Shown piece by piece: positions 9,169-18,447 of a DNA stretch of 64,000 nucleotides (the stretch's first letter is position 1; every line of letters begins with the position of its first letter). The stretch is taken from NCBI GenBank assembly GCA_029881035.1, contig JAOUNI010000001.1, positions 92,924 through 156,923 on the forward strand, in the 5' to 3' direction. A model generated the notes under the pieces. It ran no database searches. It saw nothing but the letters and a program-made list of their open reading frames with translations, and was not told the DNA's origin. This stretch comes from Gammaproteobacteria bacterium (lineage in GTDB: Bacteria > Pseudomonadota > Gammaproteobacteria > SZUA-229). Position numbers and translations under genes: made by a program.

Positions 9169-9998
9169 GCGGTATCTTTGCTTAGTTCATCGGCTAGTGT
9201 TTGTGATCGGTCGCTGGCGGTTTTAAGGGCGTTTTCAACCAGCTGTTCGAAGTTCGCGGCCTGAAAACTTCTGATCGCCTGTTCGGTTGTCCCGCCTTTT
9301 GAAGTCACGCGTGCGCGTAAGGTGGCCACATCTACATCGCTGTTGTCAGCCATTAAGGCAGCACCCAGAGCGGTCTGGAGGACGAGTTTTTCAGCCGTTT
9401 CGGGCTCTAACCCCAATTTAACGCCGGCCTGCTGCATGGCTTCCATCAACAGGAAAAAATAAGCGGGACCGCTGCCGGAAACGGCGGTGACCGCGTCCAG
9501 TTCATCTTCCCTGTTGACCCATAGGGTAATGCCCACAGCTTGCAGAATGTTTTCAGCCAGTGTTTTTTGTCTGGTATTCACTTGCGGGTTGGCATAAAGC
9601 CCGGTTGCACCCGACTGTAATAGCGATGGCGTATTCGGCATGCAGCGCACAATCGCCTGATTTCCGCCCAGCCAGCGATCGATATCAGCACTGCGCACGC
9701 CGGCGGCAATAGAGATAAAAAGTGGCTGTGGGTTTGATTGTCCGAGTGTTTCACCCAGTTGACGGCAAACCGTTTGGAGTAGCTGGGGTTTGACGGCCAG
9801 CACAACGACATCGGCTTTGAGTGTGTCGCTGTTGTTAGCGGTGGTTTGAATGCCGAACTGCTGTGCTAATTGCTCGCGCTGCACTGCATTGGGTTCGGCA
9901 ACGAGAATATGAGCAGGCGGTGCTGCTGATGAAGTCAGACCACCGATGAGGCTGGAGGCCATGTTGCCTCCGCCAATAAAAGCTATAGACGTGCTCAT
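9165..9998 (-). CDS. proC: Pyrroline-5-carboxylate reductase ProC
   Basis: A 277-residue enzyme that reduces pyrroline-5-carboxylate to proline with NAD(P)H. The N-terminal dinucleotide-binding motif is IAFIGGGNMASSLIGGL (about 5-21). The signature VTAVSGSGPAYFFLLMEAM lies near residue 170, and the C-terminal dimer domain carries VTSKGGTTEQAI. Length is normal. The gene usually found between pilT and proC, yggS, is absent here. pilT is divergent, across a 234-base gap. Confidence 0.96.
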   Translation of the reverse strand: MSTSIAFIGGGNMASSLIGGLTSSAAPPAHILVAEPNAVQREQLAQQFGIQTTANNSDTLKADVVVLAVKPQLLQTVCRQLGETLGQSNPQPLFISIAAGVRSADIDRWLGGNQAIVRCMPNTPSLLQSGATGLYANPQVNTRQKTLAENILQAVGITLWVNREDELDAVTAVSGSGPAYFFLLMEAMQQAGVKLGLEPETAEKLVLQTALGAALMADNSDVDVATLRARVTSKGGTTEQAIRSFQAANFEQLVENALKTASDRSQTLADELSKDTA

Positions 9999-10021
9999 TT
10001 GATCGATTTCAATTCCAAAGC

Positions 10022-10059
10022 ATGTTAGAAGGTAGTTTTTAGTCTGAAAATTCTAACAT
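10022..10059. repeat. 9-bp inverted repeat in the proC-pilT intergenic region
   Basis: Perfect arms ATGTTAGAA (10022-10030) and TTCTAACAT (10051-10059) separated by 20 bases. The site is 24-61 bases upstream of the proC start codon, so it may be an operator or a leader hairpin for proC. The rest of the 9999-10232 gap is AT-rich, and I could not identify a convincing promoter in it. Confidence 0.4.
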
Positions 10060-10232
10060 AGCCTGAGTAGTGCATTTGATGAGGATAAAAAAATATCTGA
10101 ATAACATCGCTAAATAACGTGAAGCCCGGTGATTTGTTGGCTATAAGTAGTAGGATACAAAAGTATTCAGTGGCACTGCAAATTTTGCGCGCCTGGGTCA
10201 GGTAAAACAAATAGAAATATGTGGGGGAATTG

Positions 10233-11267
10233 ATGGATATTGCGCAACTTTTGGCATTTAGTGTCAAGAATGGGGCTTCTGACTTGCATTTATCAGCAGG
10301 TCTGCCACCGATGATACGCGTTGATGGTGATGTTAGACGTATCAATGTAGATTTGATGGAGCATGATGATGTTCATAGCATGGTGTATGACATCATGAAT
10401 GACAAACAGCGAAAGACTTTTGAGGAATACTGGGAAACTGACTTTTCTTTCGAGATTCCGGGACTGGCGCGTTTTCGTGTTAATGCTTTTAATCATAACC
10501 GTGGCGCAGGTGCGGTATTTCGTACCATTCCCTCTAAGATTCTGACTCTGGAAGAGCTGGGTGCACCAAAGATTTTTGAAGATATCGCCAATACACCGCG
10601 CGGCATTGTGCTGGTGACCGGGCCAACTGGTTCGGGCAAATCAACCACGCTGGCGGGTATGGTCAATTACGTTAACGAGAACCACTATGGTCATATTCTG
10701 ACCATCGAAGACCCGATCGAATTTGTGCACGAAAGTAAAAAATGTCTGATGAATCAGCGTGAGGTGCATCGTGATACGCTCGGCTTTAGTGAAGCTTTGC
10801 GTTCGGCGTTGCGTGAAGACCCCGACGTTATTCTGGTGGGTGAGATGCGTGACCTTGAAACCATACGATTAGCACTATCAGCCGCGGAAACCGGCCATCT
10901 GGTGTTCGGTACATTGCATACCAGTTCGGCGGCAAAAACCGTTGACCGTATTGTGGACGTGTTCCCGGCGGCAGAAAAAGAAATGGTTCGTGCCATGATG
11001 TCAGAATCATTGCGCGCGGTTATTTCCCAGACTTTGCTGAAAAAAATCGGTGGTGGCCGCGTCGCCGCCCATGAAATCATGATTGGTACGCCGGCGATCC
11101 GTAACTTGATTCGTGAAAATAAGATCGCACAGATGTATTCAGCGATTCAAACAGGCCAGAGTATTGGTATGCAGACACTGGATCAAAACCTTCAAGAGCT
11201 TTTAAGCAAGGGTTTGATTAGTAAGGAAGAGGCCAGAACGAAAGCGGCAAATAAAGATAACTTCTGA
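10233..11267 (+). CDS. pilT: Type IV pilus retraction ATPase PilT
   Basis: A 344-residue hexameric ATPase that depolymerises the pilus for twitching. It has Walker A GPTGSGKS (about 130-137), a Walker B region ending in GEMRDLE, the His box GTLHTSSA, and the PilT-specific AIRNLIRE motif that separates retraction PilT from PilU. I chose the ATG at 10233 because a GGGGG ribosome site lies just upstream; an in-frame GTG at 10221 would place that site inside the gene. First of three related ATPase genes in tandem. Confidence 0.96.
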   Translation: MDIAQLLAFSVKNGASDLHLSAGLPPMIRVDGDVRRINVDLMEHDDVHSMVYDIMNDKQRKTFEEYWETDFSFEIPGLARFRVNAFNHNRGAGAVFRTIPSKILTLEELGAPKIFEDIANTPRGIVLVTGPTGSGKSTTLAGMVNYVNENHYGHILTIEDPIEFVHESKKCLMNQREVHRDTLGFSEALRSALREDPDVILVGEMRDLETIRLALSAAETGHLVFGTLHTSSAAKTVDRIVDVFPAAEKEMVRAMMSESLRAVISQTLLKKIGGGRVAAHEIMIGTPAIRNLIRENKIAQMYSAIQTGQSIGMQTLDQNLQELLSKGLISKEEARTKAANKDNF

Positions 11268-11333
11268 GTATTTTGCTTAGTTTATTATTTAGTATCGAGA
11301 TTAATTAGATGAAAACAGATGAGGTGATCATAG

Positions 11334-12506
11334 ATGGATCGCGATAAGGCCATACGATATATGCACGACCTTCTACGTAACGTGGTGCAGAAAGGTGGTT
11401 CTGATTTATTTATTACAGCGGGTGCACCGCCTTCCGTTAAGGTGGATGGTGCGATGGAGACGTTGTCGAATCAGGCATTGAGTCCTCAGCATACTCAGAT
11501 TTTAGTGCGTTCCCTGATGAACGATAAACAATCGACAGAATTTGAGTCAACACAGGAGTGTAATTTTGCAATCAGTTTGCCTGGAGTTTCACGTTTTCGT
11601 GTAAACGCCTTTACTCAGCGAGGTTCGGTCGGTGTTGTGCTGCGAAGAATTCAATCTGATATTCCTGAGTTTGATGACCTGAATTTGCCGCCGATATTGA
11701 AAGAAATATCCATGACTAAACGTGGTCTGGTGATTTTTGTGGGTGCAACCGGCTCCGGTAAATCGACATCACTAGCTGCGATGGTGGGTTTTCGAAATGA
11801 AAATAGTAAAGGCCACATTATCACTATTGAAGACCCTATCGAGTTTGTCCATAACCATCGCAACTGTATTGTGACTCAGCGCGAAGTGGGGGTTGATACA
11901 GACAGTTATGAAATTGCATTGAAGAATACCTTGCGACAGGCGCCGGATGTGATTCTGATTGGTGAGATTCGTGATCGTGAAACCATGGAATATGCAATTG
12001 CTTTTGCTGAGACCGGACATTTGTGTTTATCCACCTTGCACGCCAACAGCACTAATCAGGCACTGGATCGTATTATTAACTTTTTCCCTGAAGAGCGTCG
12101 TCAGCAGTTGTTGATGGATTTATCATTGAACCTGAAGAGTCTGATTTCTCAACGACTGGTACCATCGGCCAACGGTGAGGGACGTGTTGCAGCGGTAGAA
12201 GTGATGATTAATACTCCCTTTATGTCAGATCTTATTTTCAAGGGTCAGGTCCATGATATGAAAGAGCTGATCTCTAAATCTACCGAGCTGGGGATGCAGA
12301 CTTTTGACCAGGCCCTGTTTACTCTTTGTGAGAGCGGCAGGATTACCTATGAAGATGCGTTACGAAATGCGGATTCGGTGAATGATTTGAGATTAAGATT
12401 TAAGCTTGAGAGCAAGGGCTCCAAGAAAGAAGATTTGATGAGTGGATTAGATAAACTCCAAATGGCGGAAGATCCTTCTGATAAATCAGCGGGCAGACTC
12501 AGATAG
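11334..12506 (+). CDS. pilU: Type IV pilus accessory retraction ATPase PilU
   Basis: A 390-residue PilT paralogue that assists PilT in retraction under load. Walker A is GATGSGKS (about 137-144), with GEIRDRE and STLHANSTNQ as Walker B and His box. The close match to Pseudomonas PilU through the body and the C-terminal extension (DALRNADSVNDLRLRF) identify it. It lacks the AIRNLIRE motif of PilT. A GAGGTGA ribosome site precedes the ATG. The 66-base gap from pilT shows no terminator. Confidence 0.94.
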   Translation: MDRDKAIRYMHDLLRNVVQKGGSDLFITAGAPPSVKVDGAMETLSNQALSPQHTQILVRSLMNDKQSTEFESTQECNFAISLPGVSRFRVNAFTQRGSVGVVLRRIQSDIPEFDDLNLPPILKEISMTKRGLVIFVGATGSGKSTSLAAMVGFRNENSKGHIITIEDPIEFVHNHRNCIVTQREVGVDTDSYEIALKNTLRQAPDVILIGEIRDRETMEYAIAFAETGHLCLSTLHANSTNQALDRIINFFPEERRQQLLMDLSLNLKSLISQRLVPSANGEGRVAAVEVMINTPFMSDLIFKGQVHDMKELISKSTELGMQTFDQALFTLCESGRITYEDALRNADSVNDLRLRFKLESKGSKKEDLMSGLDKLQMAEDPSDKSAGRLR

Positions 12507-12528
12507 TGATGTTTAGAGGGTTACAAAA

Positions 12529-13665
12529 ATGAATTTACAGCCTTATCTTAAATTGATGTCAGAACAGCAGGCTTCGGATTTGTATTTCACCACCGGCGCG
12601 CCGGTGAGTGTGCGTATTGATGGCACCATGCGCCCTGTAGGTAAGAGCATGTTGACACCAGGCATGACCAAAAAATTAGCTTATGATTTATTGACCCCCG
12701 CTCAGATTCAGGATTTTGAAAGGAATCTTGAAATGAATATGGGTATGTCCTACACCGATCTTGGACGATTCCGCGTCAATATCTACATGCAGCGCGGTGA
12801 AGTGTCTATGGTCATTCGTTATATCAGATCAGAGATTCCAACGCCTGACGAATTGGGTCTGCCCGATTTGTACAAAGAGATGATTAGCCGTAAGAAAGGT
12901 CTGGTGCTGGTTGTGGGTGCCACCGGTATGGGTAAGTCTACTTCGCTGGCTTCGATGATTGATTATCGCAATGGTAATGAAACAGGGCATATCCTGACAA
13001 TCGAAGATCCGATTGAATTTATGTTTCGTCATAAAAAATCAATTGTCGGTCAACGGGAAATTGGGCTTGATACGCTTTCGTTTGAAAATGCATTACGTGA
13101 GGCCATGCGTGAAACCCCGGATGTAATTATGATTGGTGAAGCACGCGACCGGGTGGCGATTCAATCAGCCTTGAGGTATGCAGATACCGGTCATCTTTGT
13201 TTGACAACTATGCATGCTACCAATGCGAACCAGACACTGGATCGCATACTAAATTTCTTCCCAAATGATGCACATAATCAAATTTTGATGGATTTATCGC
13301 TCAATTTGAACGCAATACTAGCTCAACGTCTGGTGTCTTCTATTGATGGTACACGCGTTGCAGCCGTCGAAGTTCTAATGAATACCCCCTATATTTCCAG
13401 TCTGATACGTGAAGGTGACTTTCATGGTATCAAAGCGGTGATGGAGAAAGGAGGAAAAGACGGTATGCAAACCTTTGATCAGTCGTTATACGACTTGTAT
13501 AAGAAAGATCGCATTGATCTTAAGACGGCATTGGCTAATGCCGATTCGAGCAGTGATCTTGAATGGAAGATTAATTTTGGTGGCGGTGTTGAATCAGGGT
13601 CAAAAGAAAAACCGCCTACACTGCAATTCCCTAGTAGTCCCCCGACTAGTGCTAAAAAGTCCTGA
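12529..13665 (+). CDS. Third PilT/PilU-family ATPase, PilU-like
   Basis: A 378-residue ATPase homologous to PilU, in tandem 22 bases after pilU. Catalytic parts look intact: Walker A GATGMGKS (about 130-137), Walker B region ending in MIGEARD, His box TTMHATNANQ. It differs from PilU in having GEA rather than GEI/GEV, and a C-terminal tail (about 350-378) rich in Gly, Lys, Pro and Ser. The AIRNLIRE motif is absent, so it is closer to PilU than PilT. I infer an extra motor subunit of the retraction machine, or a motor for another pilus-like system. It may reflect duplication of pilU followed by divergence. Confidence 0.85.
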   Translation: MNLQPYLKLMSEQQASDLYFTTGAPVSVRIDGTMRPVGKSMLTPGMTKKLAYDLLTPAQIQDFERNLEMNMGMSYTDLGRFRVNIYMQRGEVSMVIRYIRSEIPTPDELGLPDLYKEMISRKKGLVLVVGATGMGKSTSLASMIDYRNGNETGHILTIEDPIEFMFRHKKSIVGQREIGLDTLSFENALREAMRETPDVIMIGEARDRVAIQSALRYADTGHLCLTTMHATNANQTLDRILNFFPNDAHNQILMDLSLNLNAILAQRLVSSIDGTRVAAVEVLMNTPYISSLIREGDFHGIKAVMEKGGKDGMQTFDQSLYDLYKKDRIDLKTALANADSSSDLEWKINFGGGVESGSKEKPPTLQFPSSPPTSAKKS

Positions 13666-13695
13666 GGCTCAACAAGTTCTTAGCATTGTCAATAT

Positions 13696-14979
13696 TCAGT
13701 CGGTATGGCTATGGATCGGTGTACCGCTAACAATGGTGTGCTCAACACGAGTTTGAAAATTCCAGCCGATAAAGGGTGAGTTTTTGCCTGAACTGTGAAT
13801 GTTTGATTCGTCCAGTTGCCAACTGGCATCTCGATTGAAAATACAAATATCAGCTCTGGAACCAACGGTCAGCGTGCCTGTGTTGGTGCCCAATATCGAT
13901 GCGGGTGTCGAGGTGATAGCGCGAATGATAGTTTCAATATCAGCAATTCCTTGATCAACCAGACGTGTTGCCAACGGTAGTAGAGTGGCTAATGCACTGA
14001 TGCCAGGTGCAGTGCTGATGAAAGGAGATTCTTTGGCATCAGGATCATGGGGCTGGTGATCGGAACAGATAGCGTCCAGTGTGCCGTCAGCAATACCACG
14101 TTGTAGTGCTTCCTGATCACGCTGACTGCGTAATGGTGGCAATACGTGGCAAGCGCTGTTAAAACTGCTGATATCGAATTCGTTTAAATGCAACTGGTGA
14201 GCACTAACATCGGCGGTGATATTCAGGCCGTCATCTTTGGCTCGGCGAATCATAGCCACACTGGCAGCGCTGGAGAGTCGGCCAAAGTGAGCTTTAACAC
14301 CAGTTTCGGCGACGATTTCCAGTGCGCGGGCAAGTGCCACGGTCTCAGCAGAGACGGGGATACCTTTTAAACCGAGGCGGCTGGCAATAGTGCCTTCGTG
14401 AACGCAGCCACCGGCACTTAGCCAGTGATCATCGGGTTCGATGAAGACGGTTAATCCGCAATTGGCAGCGTAAGCATAAGCGCGTTTCAGTACCAAAGTA
14501 TTGTCAATAGGGTGTCTGCCATTGCTTAAGCCGACACAACCGGCAATTTTAAGTGCCTGCATTTCACTGAGTAATTCACCTTTTAGCCCTGTGGTGAGTG
14601 CGCCGAGCATGAGTACATTACTGTGGGCAGCATTCGCAGTTTTATGATTAATGAGTTCGACTACCGCGGGTTCATCGATGACCGGATCAGTGTCTGGTGG
14701 ACAGCATAAAGTAGTGATACCGGACATCGCAGCAGCAACGGTTTCACTCTGGATGGTGGCCTTGTATTCCTGGCCAGGCTCTCGTAGACGAGCGCATAAA
14801 TCGACAATGCCGGCAATGACTGTTAAACCTTGAGCATCAATTGTCTGATCAGCTTTGAAGTTTTTTGGGGCGACATCGATGGCTGCAATATGACCATTTT
14901 CGATGTATAGGTTAGCCTGGCGGTTGATCTTATTAACGGGGTCCAGAAGGTGACCGTTTGTGATCTGTAACTGGCTCAT
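13696..14979 (-). CDS. pyrC': Dihydroorotase-like protein PyrC', predicted non-catalytic
   Basis: A 427-residue amidohydrolase-fold protein of the dihydroorotase family. The metal-binding D-x-H-x-H-x-R motif is degenerate: residues 60-66 read DLCARLR, so both histidines are replaced (Cys62, Arg64). The following EPG and the later CSDHQPH segment remain. Such pseudo-dihydroorotases are known next to pyrB in Pseudomonas, where they are needed to assemble active aspartate transcarbamoylase. The start overlaps the pyrB stop by 4 bases (ATGA), which fits a stoichiometric complex. A true dihydroorotase must then be encoded elsewhere. Confidence 0.9.
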   Translation of the reverse strand: MSQLQITNGHLLDPVNKINRQANLYIENGHIAAIDVAPKNFKADQTIDAQGLTVIAGIVDLCARLREPGQEYKATIQSETVAAAMSGITTLCCPPDTDPVIDEPAVVELINHKTANAAHSNVLMLGALTTGLKGELLSEMQALKIAGCVGLSNGRHPIDNTLVLKRAYAYAANCGLTVFIEPDDHWLSAGGCVHEGTIASRLGLKGIPVSAETVALARALEIVAETGVKAHFGRLSSAASVAMIRRAKDDGLNITADVSAHQLHLNEFDISSFNSACHVLPPLRSQRDQEALQRGIADGTLDAICSDHQPHDPDAKESPFISTAPGISALATLLPLATRLVDQGIADIETIIRAITSTPASILGTNTGTLTVGSRADICIFNRDASWQLDESNIHSSGKNSPFIGWNFQTRVEHTIVSGTPIHSHTD

Positions 14980-16004
14980 GCTTTTTCACCCTCGTTGCTT
15001 TCAGGTTCACGCCCGAGTGCCATCGACATGACCGCCATACGTACAGAGATACCATTAGTGACCTGTTCGAGGATGACAGATTGAGGTCCATCGGCAACGC
15101 AGGATTCGATTTCTACACCACGATTTATCGGACCCGGGTGCATCACAATAGCATCAGGCTTGGCCAGGCGGAGTCGGTTTTCGGTGAGACCATACATCTG
15201 AAAGTATTCCTGTTCACTGGGCAGTAAAGCACCCTGCATGCGTTCCTTTTGCAGCCGTAACATGATTACGACATCGGCATCTCGAATGCCTTCTTCCATG
15301 TTATTAAAGACTTCGACACCCATATCCTCAACGCCGGCCGGGATAAGTGTTTTGGGTGCAATAACTCGAACATTGCCGGTGTTTAGAATGTTAAGGGCGT
15401 GTATCTGTGAGCGTGCAACGCGGGAATGCAGGACGTCGCCGACAATGGCAACGCGTAACTGGCCAAAGTTATCGCCCTTGTTGCGTCGGATGGTGAACAT
15501 GTCCAGCATGGCCTGAGTCGGGTGGGCATGACTACCGTCACCGGCATTGATGACGCTGATGCCGGGGGCAACCCGATTGGCAATGTAGTGGGCAGCTCCC
15601 GATTGATTATGTCTGACGACAAACATATCGCATTGCATGGCCTGCAGATTTTGCAGTGTATCCATCAGCGTTTCGCCTTTACTGGTGGCAGAGGTGCTGA
15701 TGTTGACATTGAGGACGTCGGCAGAAAGTCGTTTAGCAGCCAGCTCAAAGGTGTTGCGTGTTCGGGTGCTGGCTTCAAAAAATAAATTAGCGATAGTTTT
15801 ACCGCGCAGTAAAGGTACCTTTTTGACGCTCTGAGCATTGATATTGGCGAAGCTTTCGGCGGTATCTAGAATATTGGTAAGTAGCTTGGTGCTCAAACCT
15901 TCGACGGTCAAAAAATGTTTGAGATGACCGTTTTTATCCAGCTGGATATTCCAGGCATCGTGCCCTATCAGGGAATCGGTGGGTCGGCTGGCTTTATTGA
16001 CCAT
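14976..16004 (-). CDS. pyrB: Aspartate carbamoyltransferase catalytic subunit PyrB
   Basis: A 342-residue enzyme making carbamoyl-aspartate in pyrimidine synthesis. It has the carbamoyl-phosphate signature [19 protein letters not shown] (about 74-92) and [12 protein letters not shown] near residue 290. It is longer at the N-terminus than E. coli PyrB by about 30 residues, as in the Pseudomonas-type class whose N-terminal extension contributes to nucleotide regulation. No pyrI regulatory-subunit gene is present. It overlaps pyrC' by 4 bases and follows pyrR by 21. Confidence 0.96.
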   Translation of the reverse strand: MVNKASRPTDSLIGHDAWNIQLDKNGHLKHFLTVEGLSTKLLTNILDTAESFANINAQSVKKVPLLRGKTIANLFFEASTRTRNTFELAAKRLSADVLNVNISTSATSKGETLMDTLQNLQAMQCDMFVVRHNQSGAAHYIANRVAPGISVINAGDGSHAHPTQAMLDMFTIRRNKGDNFGQLRVAIVGDVLHSRVARSQIHALNILNTGNVRVIAPKTLIPAGVEDMGVEVFNNMEEGIRDADVVIMLRLQKERMQGALLPSEQEYFQMYGLTENRLRLAKPDAIVMHPGPINRGVEIESCVADGPQSVILEQVTNGISVRMAVMSMALGREPESNEGEKA

Positions 16005-16025
16005 GTTCTGTTCCTGTTGAATTCA

Positions 16026-16523
16026 TCACTCGACAACAAACTCCAGAGGCTGGGGGCCGGTCAGCTTGATGTGCTGGTTATCTTCAAGGTGCAGATATTG
16101 CCCGACTACATTTGCCTGAATGGGTAATTCTCTGCCGCTGCGCTCAATCAGGCAGACCAGAATAATGCTGGCTGGGCGACCATAATCAAAAATCTCGTTC
16201 ATGGCGGCGCGAATAGTGCGTCCCGTGTGCAGCACGTCGTCCACTAAAATAATGTGGCGATCATCAATTTGAGACGGTAAGTTCGAAGGTTTAACCTGTG
16301 GATTCATGCCGATACGAGAAAAATCGTCGCGGTAAAAACTGATGTCCAGCGTATAGAGCGGTTGTTCCAGAGAGAGTTTCTGGTGCAGTGCATTGGCGAC
16401 CCAGACGCCGCCAGTATGAATACCCACCATTAAGGGGTGATCAATCGCTCGTTCGGCGAGCAGCGTTTTCAGTTGCTCAGCCAGTTTGTCCAGAAGTGTT
16501 TCTGGGTTGGCAATTTCTTCCAT
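16026..16523 (-). CDS. pyrR: PyrR bifunctional regulator / uracil phosphoribosyltransferase
   Basis: A 165-residue PRTase-fold protein with the PRPP-binding loop VDDVLHTGRTIRAAM (about 90-104). In Gram-positive bacteria PyrR is an RNA-binding attenuator of pyr operons. In Pseudomonas the homologue is encoded in the same pyrR-pyrB-pyrC' order and its regulatory mode differs. I see no clear PyrR attenuator hairpin in the 12-base gap before it. Co-transcribed with ruvX upstream and pyrB downstream. Confidence 0.92.
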   Translation of the reverse strand: MEEIANPETLLDKLAEQLKTLLAERAIDHPLMVGIHTGGVWVANALHQKLSLEQPLYTLDISFYRDDFSRIGMNPQVKPSNLPSQIDDRHIILVDDVLHTGRTIRAAMNEIFDYGRPASIILVCLIERSGRELPIQANVVGQYLHLEDNQHIKLTGPQPLEFVVE

Positions 16524-16535
16524 AAGTAACAGGTC

Positions 16536-16958
16536 TTATTGTTGGTTGAGCCAGTTTTGCACAATGATTGCGGCCGCCATTTTATCAATCTCATGTTTAT
16601 TGTGCTTGCCTATTTTGGTATTTTTTTTCAGCATGGTTTCGGCTTCGTAAGAACTCAAGGCTTCATTAATTTTGAAGACGGGTAATGTAAAGCGCTGTTC
16701 CAGTTCAAGGCAGAATGCTTCAACACTTTTTGTCATGTCATTTTCTTTGCCGTCGAGATAATAGGGCATGCCGACAATAAGTGCCTGAGGTTTCCATTGG
16801 TTAATAAGTTGTTCGAGTGCAGGCCAATCGGGTGAACCATTGATTTGATTGAGTGTGGTGATGGGTGTGGCAGAGTTGGTAATGGTCTGGCCGGTGGCAA
16901 TGCCAATACGTTTCAGGCCGTAGTCAAAGCCTATGACTGAGGTGATGCGTGTGTTCAT
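16536..16958 (-). CDS. ruvX: Putative pre-16S rRNA nuclease RuvX/YqgF
   Basis: A 140-residue RNase H-fold protein (YqgF family) implicated in maturation of the 16S rRNA 5' end. The N-terminal motif IGFDYGLKRIGIATG and the acidic site region are characteristic. I used the ATG at 16958; a GTG immediately before it is also possible, and no strong ribosome site decides between them. It lies between yqgE and pyrR, as in Pseudomonas and many other gammaproteobacteria. Confidence 0.92.
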   Translation of the reverse strand: MNTRITSVIGFDYGLKRIGIATGQTITNSATPITTLNQINGSPDWPALEQLINQWKPQALIVGMPYYLDGKENDMTKSVEAFCLELEQRFTLPVFKINEALSSYEAETMLKKNTKIGKHNKHEIDKMAAAIIVQNWLNQQ

Positions 16959-16978
16959 CACTATTTGTTATTCACGGC

Positions 16979-17542
16979 TCAGGCGTGTCCTGCATCACTG
17001 CTCAGTAGTTGTAGATTTACACCTAATAGATCAGCCGCAGCCTGCCAGCGTTTTTCAGCAGGAATATTGAAAATAATTTGCTCATCTGCAGGACAGTTGA
17101 GCCAGGTGTTATTGGCAAGTTCCTGCTCGAGCTGTCCAGATGACCAGCCAGCATAACCGAGGGCGATAATTGATTGCTCAGGACCTCGGTCTAGAGCAAT
17201 AGCTTCAAGAATATCGCGGGAAGTTGTAAGTGCCAAATGGTCGCTGATTTTTAAAGTTGAGCCCCATTTGCCAGCTGGCTTGTGAAGTATAAAGCCTCGT
17301 TCCTGTTGTACAGGACCACCATGATAGATGTATTTATTACGGATGGTAGATTCGCTGACCTCTATATCCATTTGATGAATGATTTCATCAAGAGTAACGT
17401 CAGTTCTCCGGTTGATAACAATACCAAAAGAACCCTGTTCATTGTGCTCACAAATATAGGTGACGGTATGATTGAAAGTATCATCTAGCAAACCCGGCAT
17501 GGCGATAATGAAATGATTGGTTAGGTTGGTGGCTATCATCAT
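16979..17542 (-). CDS. yqgE: YqgE/AlgH family protein (UPF0301)
   Basis: A 187-residue protein of the UPF0301 (YqgE/AlgH) family. The N-terminal pattern NHFIIAMPGLLDDTFNHTVT and the segment GYAGWSSGQLEQEL near 125-138 are diagnostic. In Pseudomonas the homologue AlgH was named for an effect on alginate, but its molecular role is unsettled. Start overlaps the tonB stop by 4 bases, with a second ATG one codon on. ruvX follows it. Confidence 0.93.
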   Translation of the reverse strand: MMIATNLTNHFIIAMPGLLDDTFNHTVTYICEHNEQGSFGIVINRRTDVTLDEIIHQMDIEVSESTIRNKYIYHGGPVQQERGFILHKPAGKWGSTLKISDHLALTTSRDILEAIALDRGPEQSIIALGYAGWSSGQLEQELANNTWLNCPADEQIIFNIPAEKRWQAAADLLGVNLQLLSSDAGHA

Positions 17543-18438
17543 TGTGTTTTAAATTGGCTATTATTTATAAATTCCCAGCTTCTTGTAATGTGTATGACAT
17601 CAGCTTCCTGTTTTAGTTTGTCGGGAAAGGGAGAATATGGTGCGGCCAGTTTGACGATGCGTTGTGCGGCATCATCCAAAATTTTGTGTCCCGATGATTT
17701 CCGTAAATCGACATTGATTAATTCGCCTTTGGCATTGATGGTGACATCTAAAATCAATGTGCCGCTGAGTTTGTTGCGTCGCGCCTGATCAGGGTAGTTC
17801 AGGTTACCAATTCGCTCCACGCGATTGATCCATTCACGCATATATCGTGCAGGCACAAACTCTTTGGTGCTGGAGTTCATGTACTTAACTTTGGGTCGCT
17901 CGATCTGATGTTCGATGATATTGCTTATTTCCTGAATAAGACGTGCAGTTCTGGCATTTTTTGTTGTGCTTTCCTGTTGTTTGATAGTTATGTCATCAGG
18001 ATTTGTCTGTTGTTTCTTGGTGTCGACATTGAAGCTGGATTGTTTCTGGCTCAGTACAGCCACTTTTTCAGTCTGTTTTTGTCGTGAAGCCTGCTGCTGT
18101 ATCTGTAATGCCTGGCCGGATTCTTTAGATACACTGGGCGCGGTAAATAGGTCACGAGGACGACTTTTCTTTTCGCTATTTCCGCCACCCTGTTGCGAGA
18201 TCTGAGCCAGATATTTTGCATCTTTGGCTTCTGAAGGGTTTTGTGTCTGGACCAGAATTATGTCCAGCGTAGGTGGAGTTTTGTCTTCAATAACAGGTGA
18301 AGTGCTGAAGGTGATTCCTAGAATGAGGATACCATGTAATAACGCCGCGAGAAAAAAGGTCATGCCAAGACGGTCATTGTCCGTAATTTTTGGAGGCCTG
18401 ATAGGCGAGTTTATGGGGATTTGGGCGACAGTTGACAT
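17539..18438 (-). CDS. TonB-family energy transducer (TonB3-like)
   Basis: A 299-residue bitopic protein with one N-terminal membrane helix (about 25-45, FFLAALLHGILILGITF), a Gln/Lys/Ser-rich periplasmic spacer (about 60-205), and a C-terminal TonB domain with NYPDQARRNKLSGTLILDV (about 214-232). It lacks the Pro-rich spacer of classical TonB. No exbB or exbD is nearby. In Pseudomonas a TonB paralogue (TonB3) at this same locus affects twitching. I infer a similar link to pilus function or the envelope, rather than simple iron uptake. Confidence 0.8.
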   Translation of the reverse strand: MSTVAQIPINSPIRPPKITDNDRLGMTFFLAALLHGILILGITFSTSPVIEDKTPPTLDIILVQTQNPSEAKDAKYLAQISQQGGGNSEKKSRPRDLFTAPSVSKESGQALQIQQQASRQKQTEKVAVLSQKQSSFNVDTKKQQTNPDDITIKQQESTTKNARTARLIQEISNIIEHQIERPKVKYMNSSTKEFVPARYMREWINRVERIGNLNYPDQARRNKLSGTLILDVTINAKGELINVDLRKSSGHKILDDAAQRIVKLAAPYSPFPDKLKQEADVIHITRSWEFINNSQFKTQ

Positions 18439-18447
18439 AGGTAATGA

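Noticed and set aside
10171-10188. Sigma-54-like promoter (TGGCAC...TTGC) upstream of pilT
   Set aside because: The distance between the GG and GC elements is 13 bases rather than the required 10.
10025-10345. 106-codon open frame on the minus strand across the proC-pilT gap
   Set aside because: It overlaps the start of pilT, has low-complexity content and no family resemblance; treated as chance.
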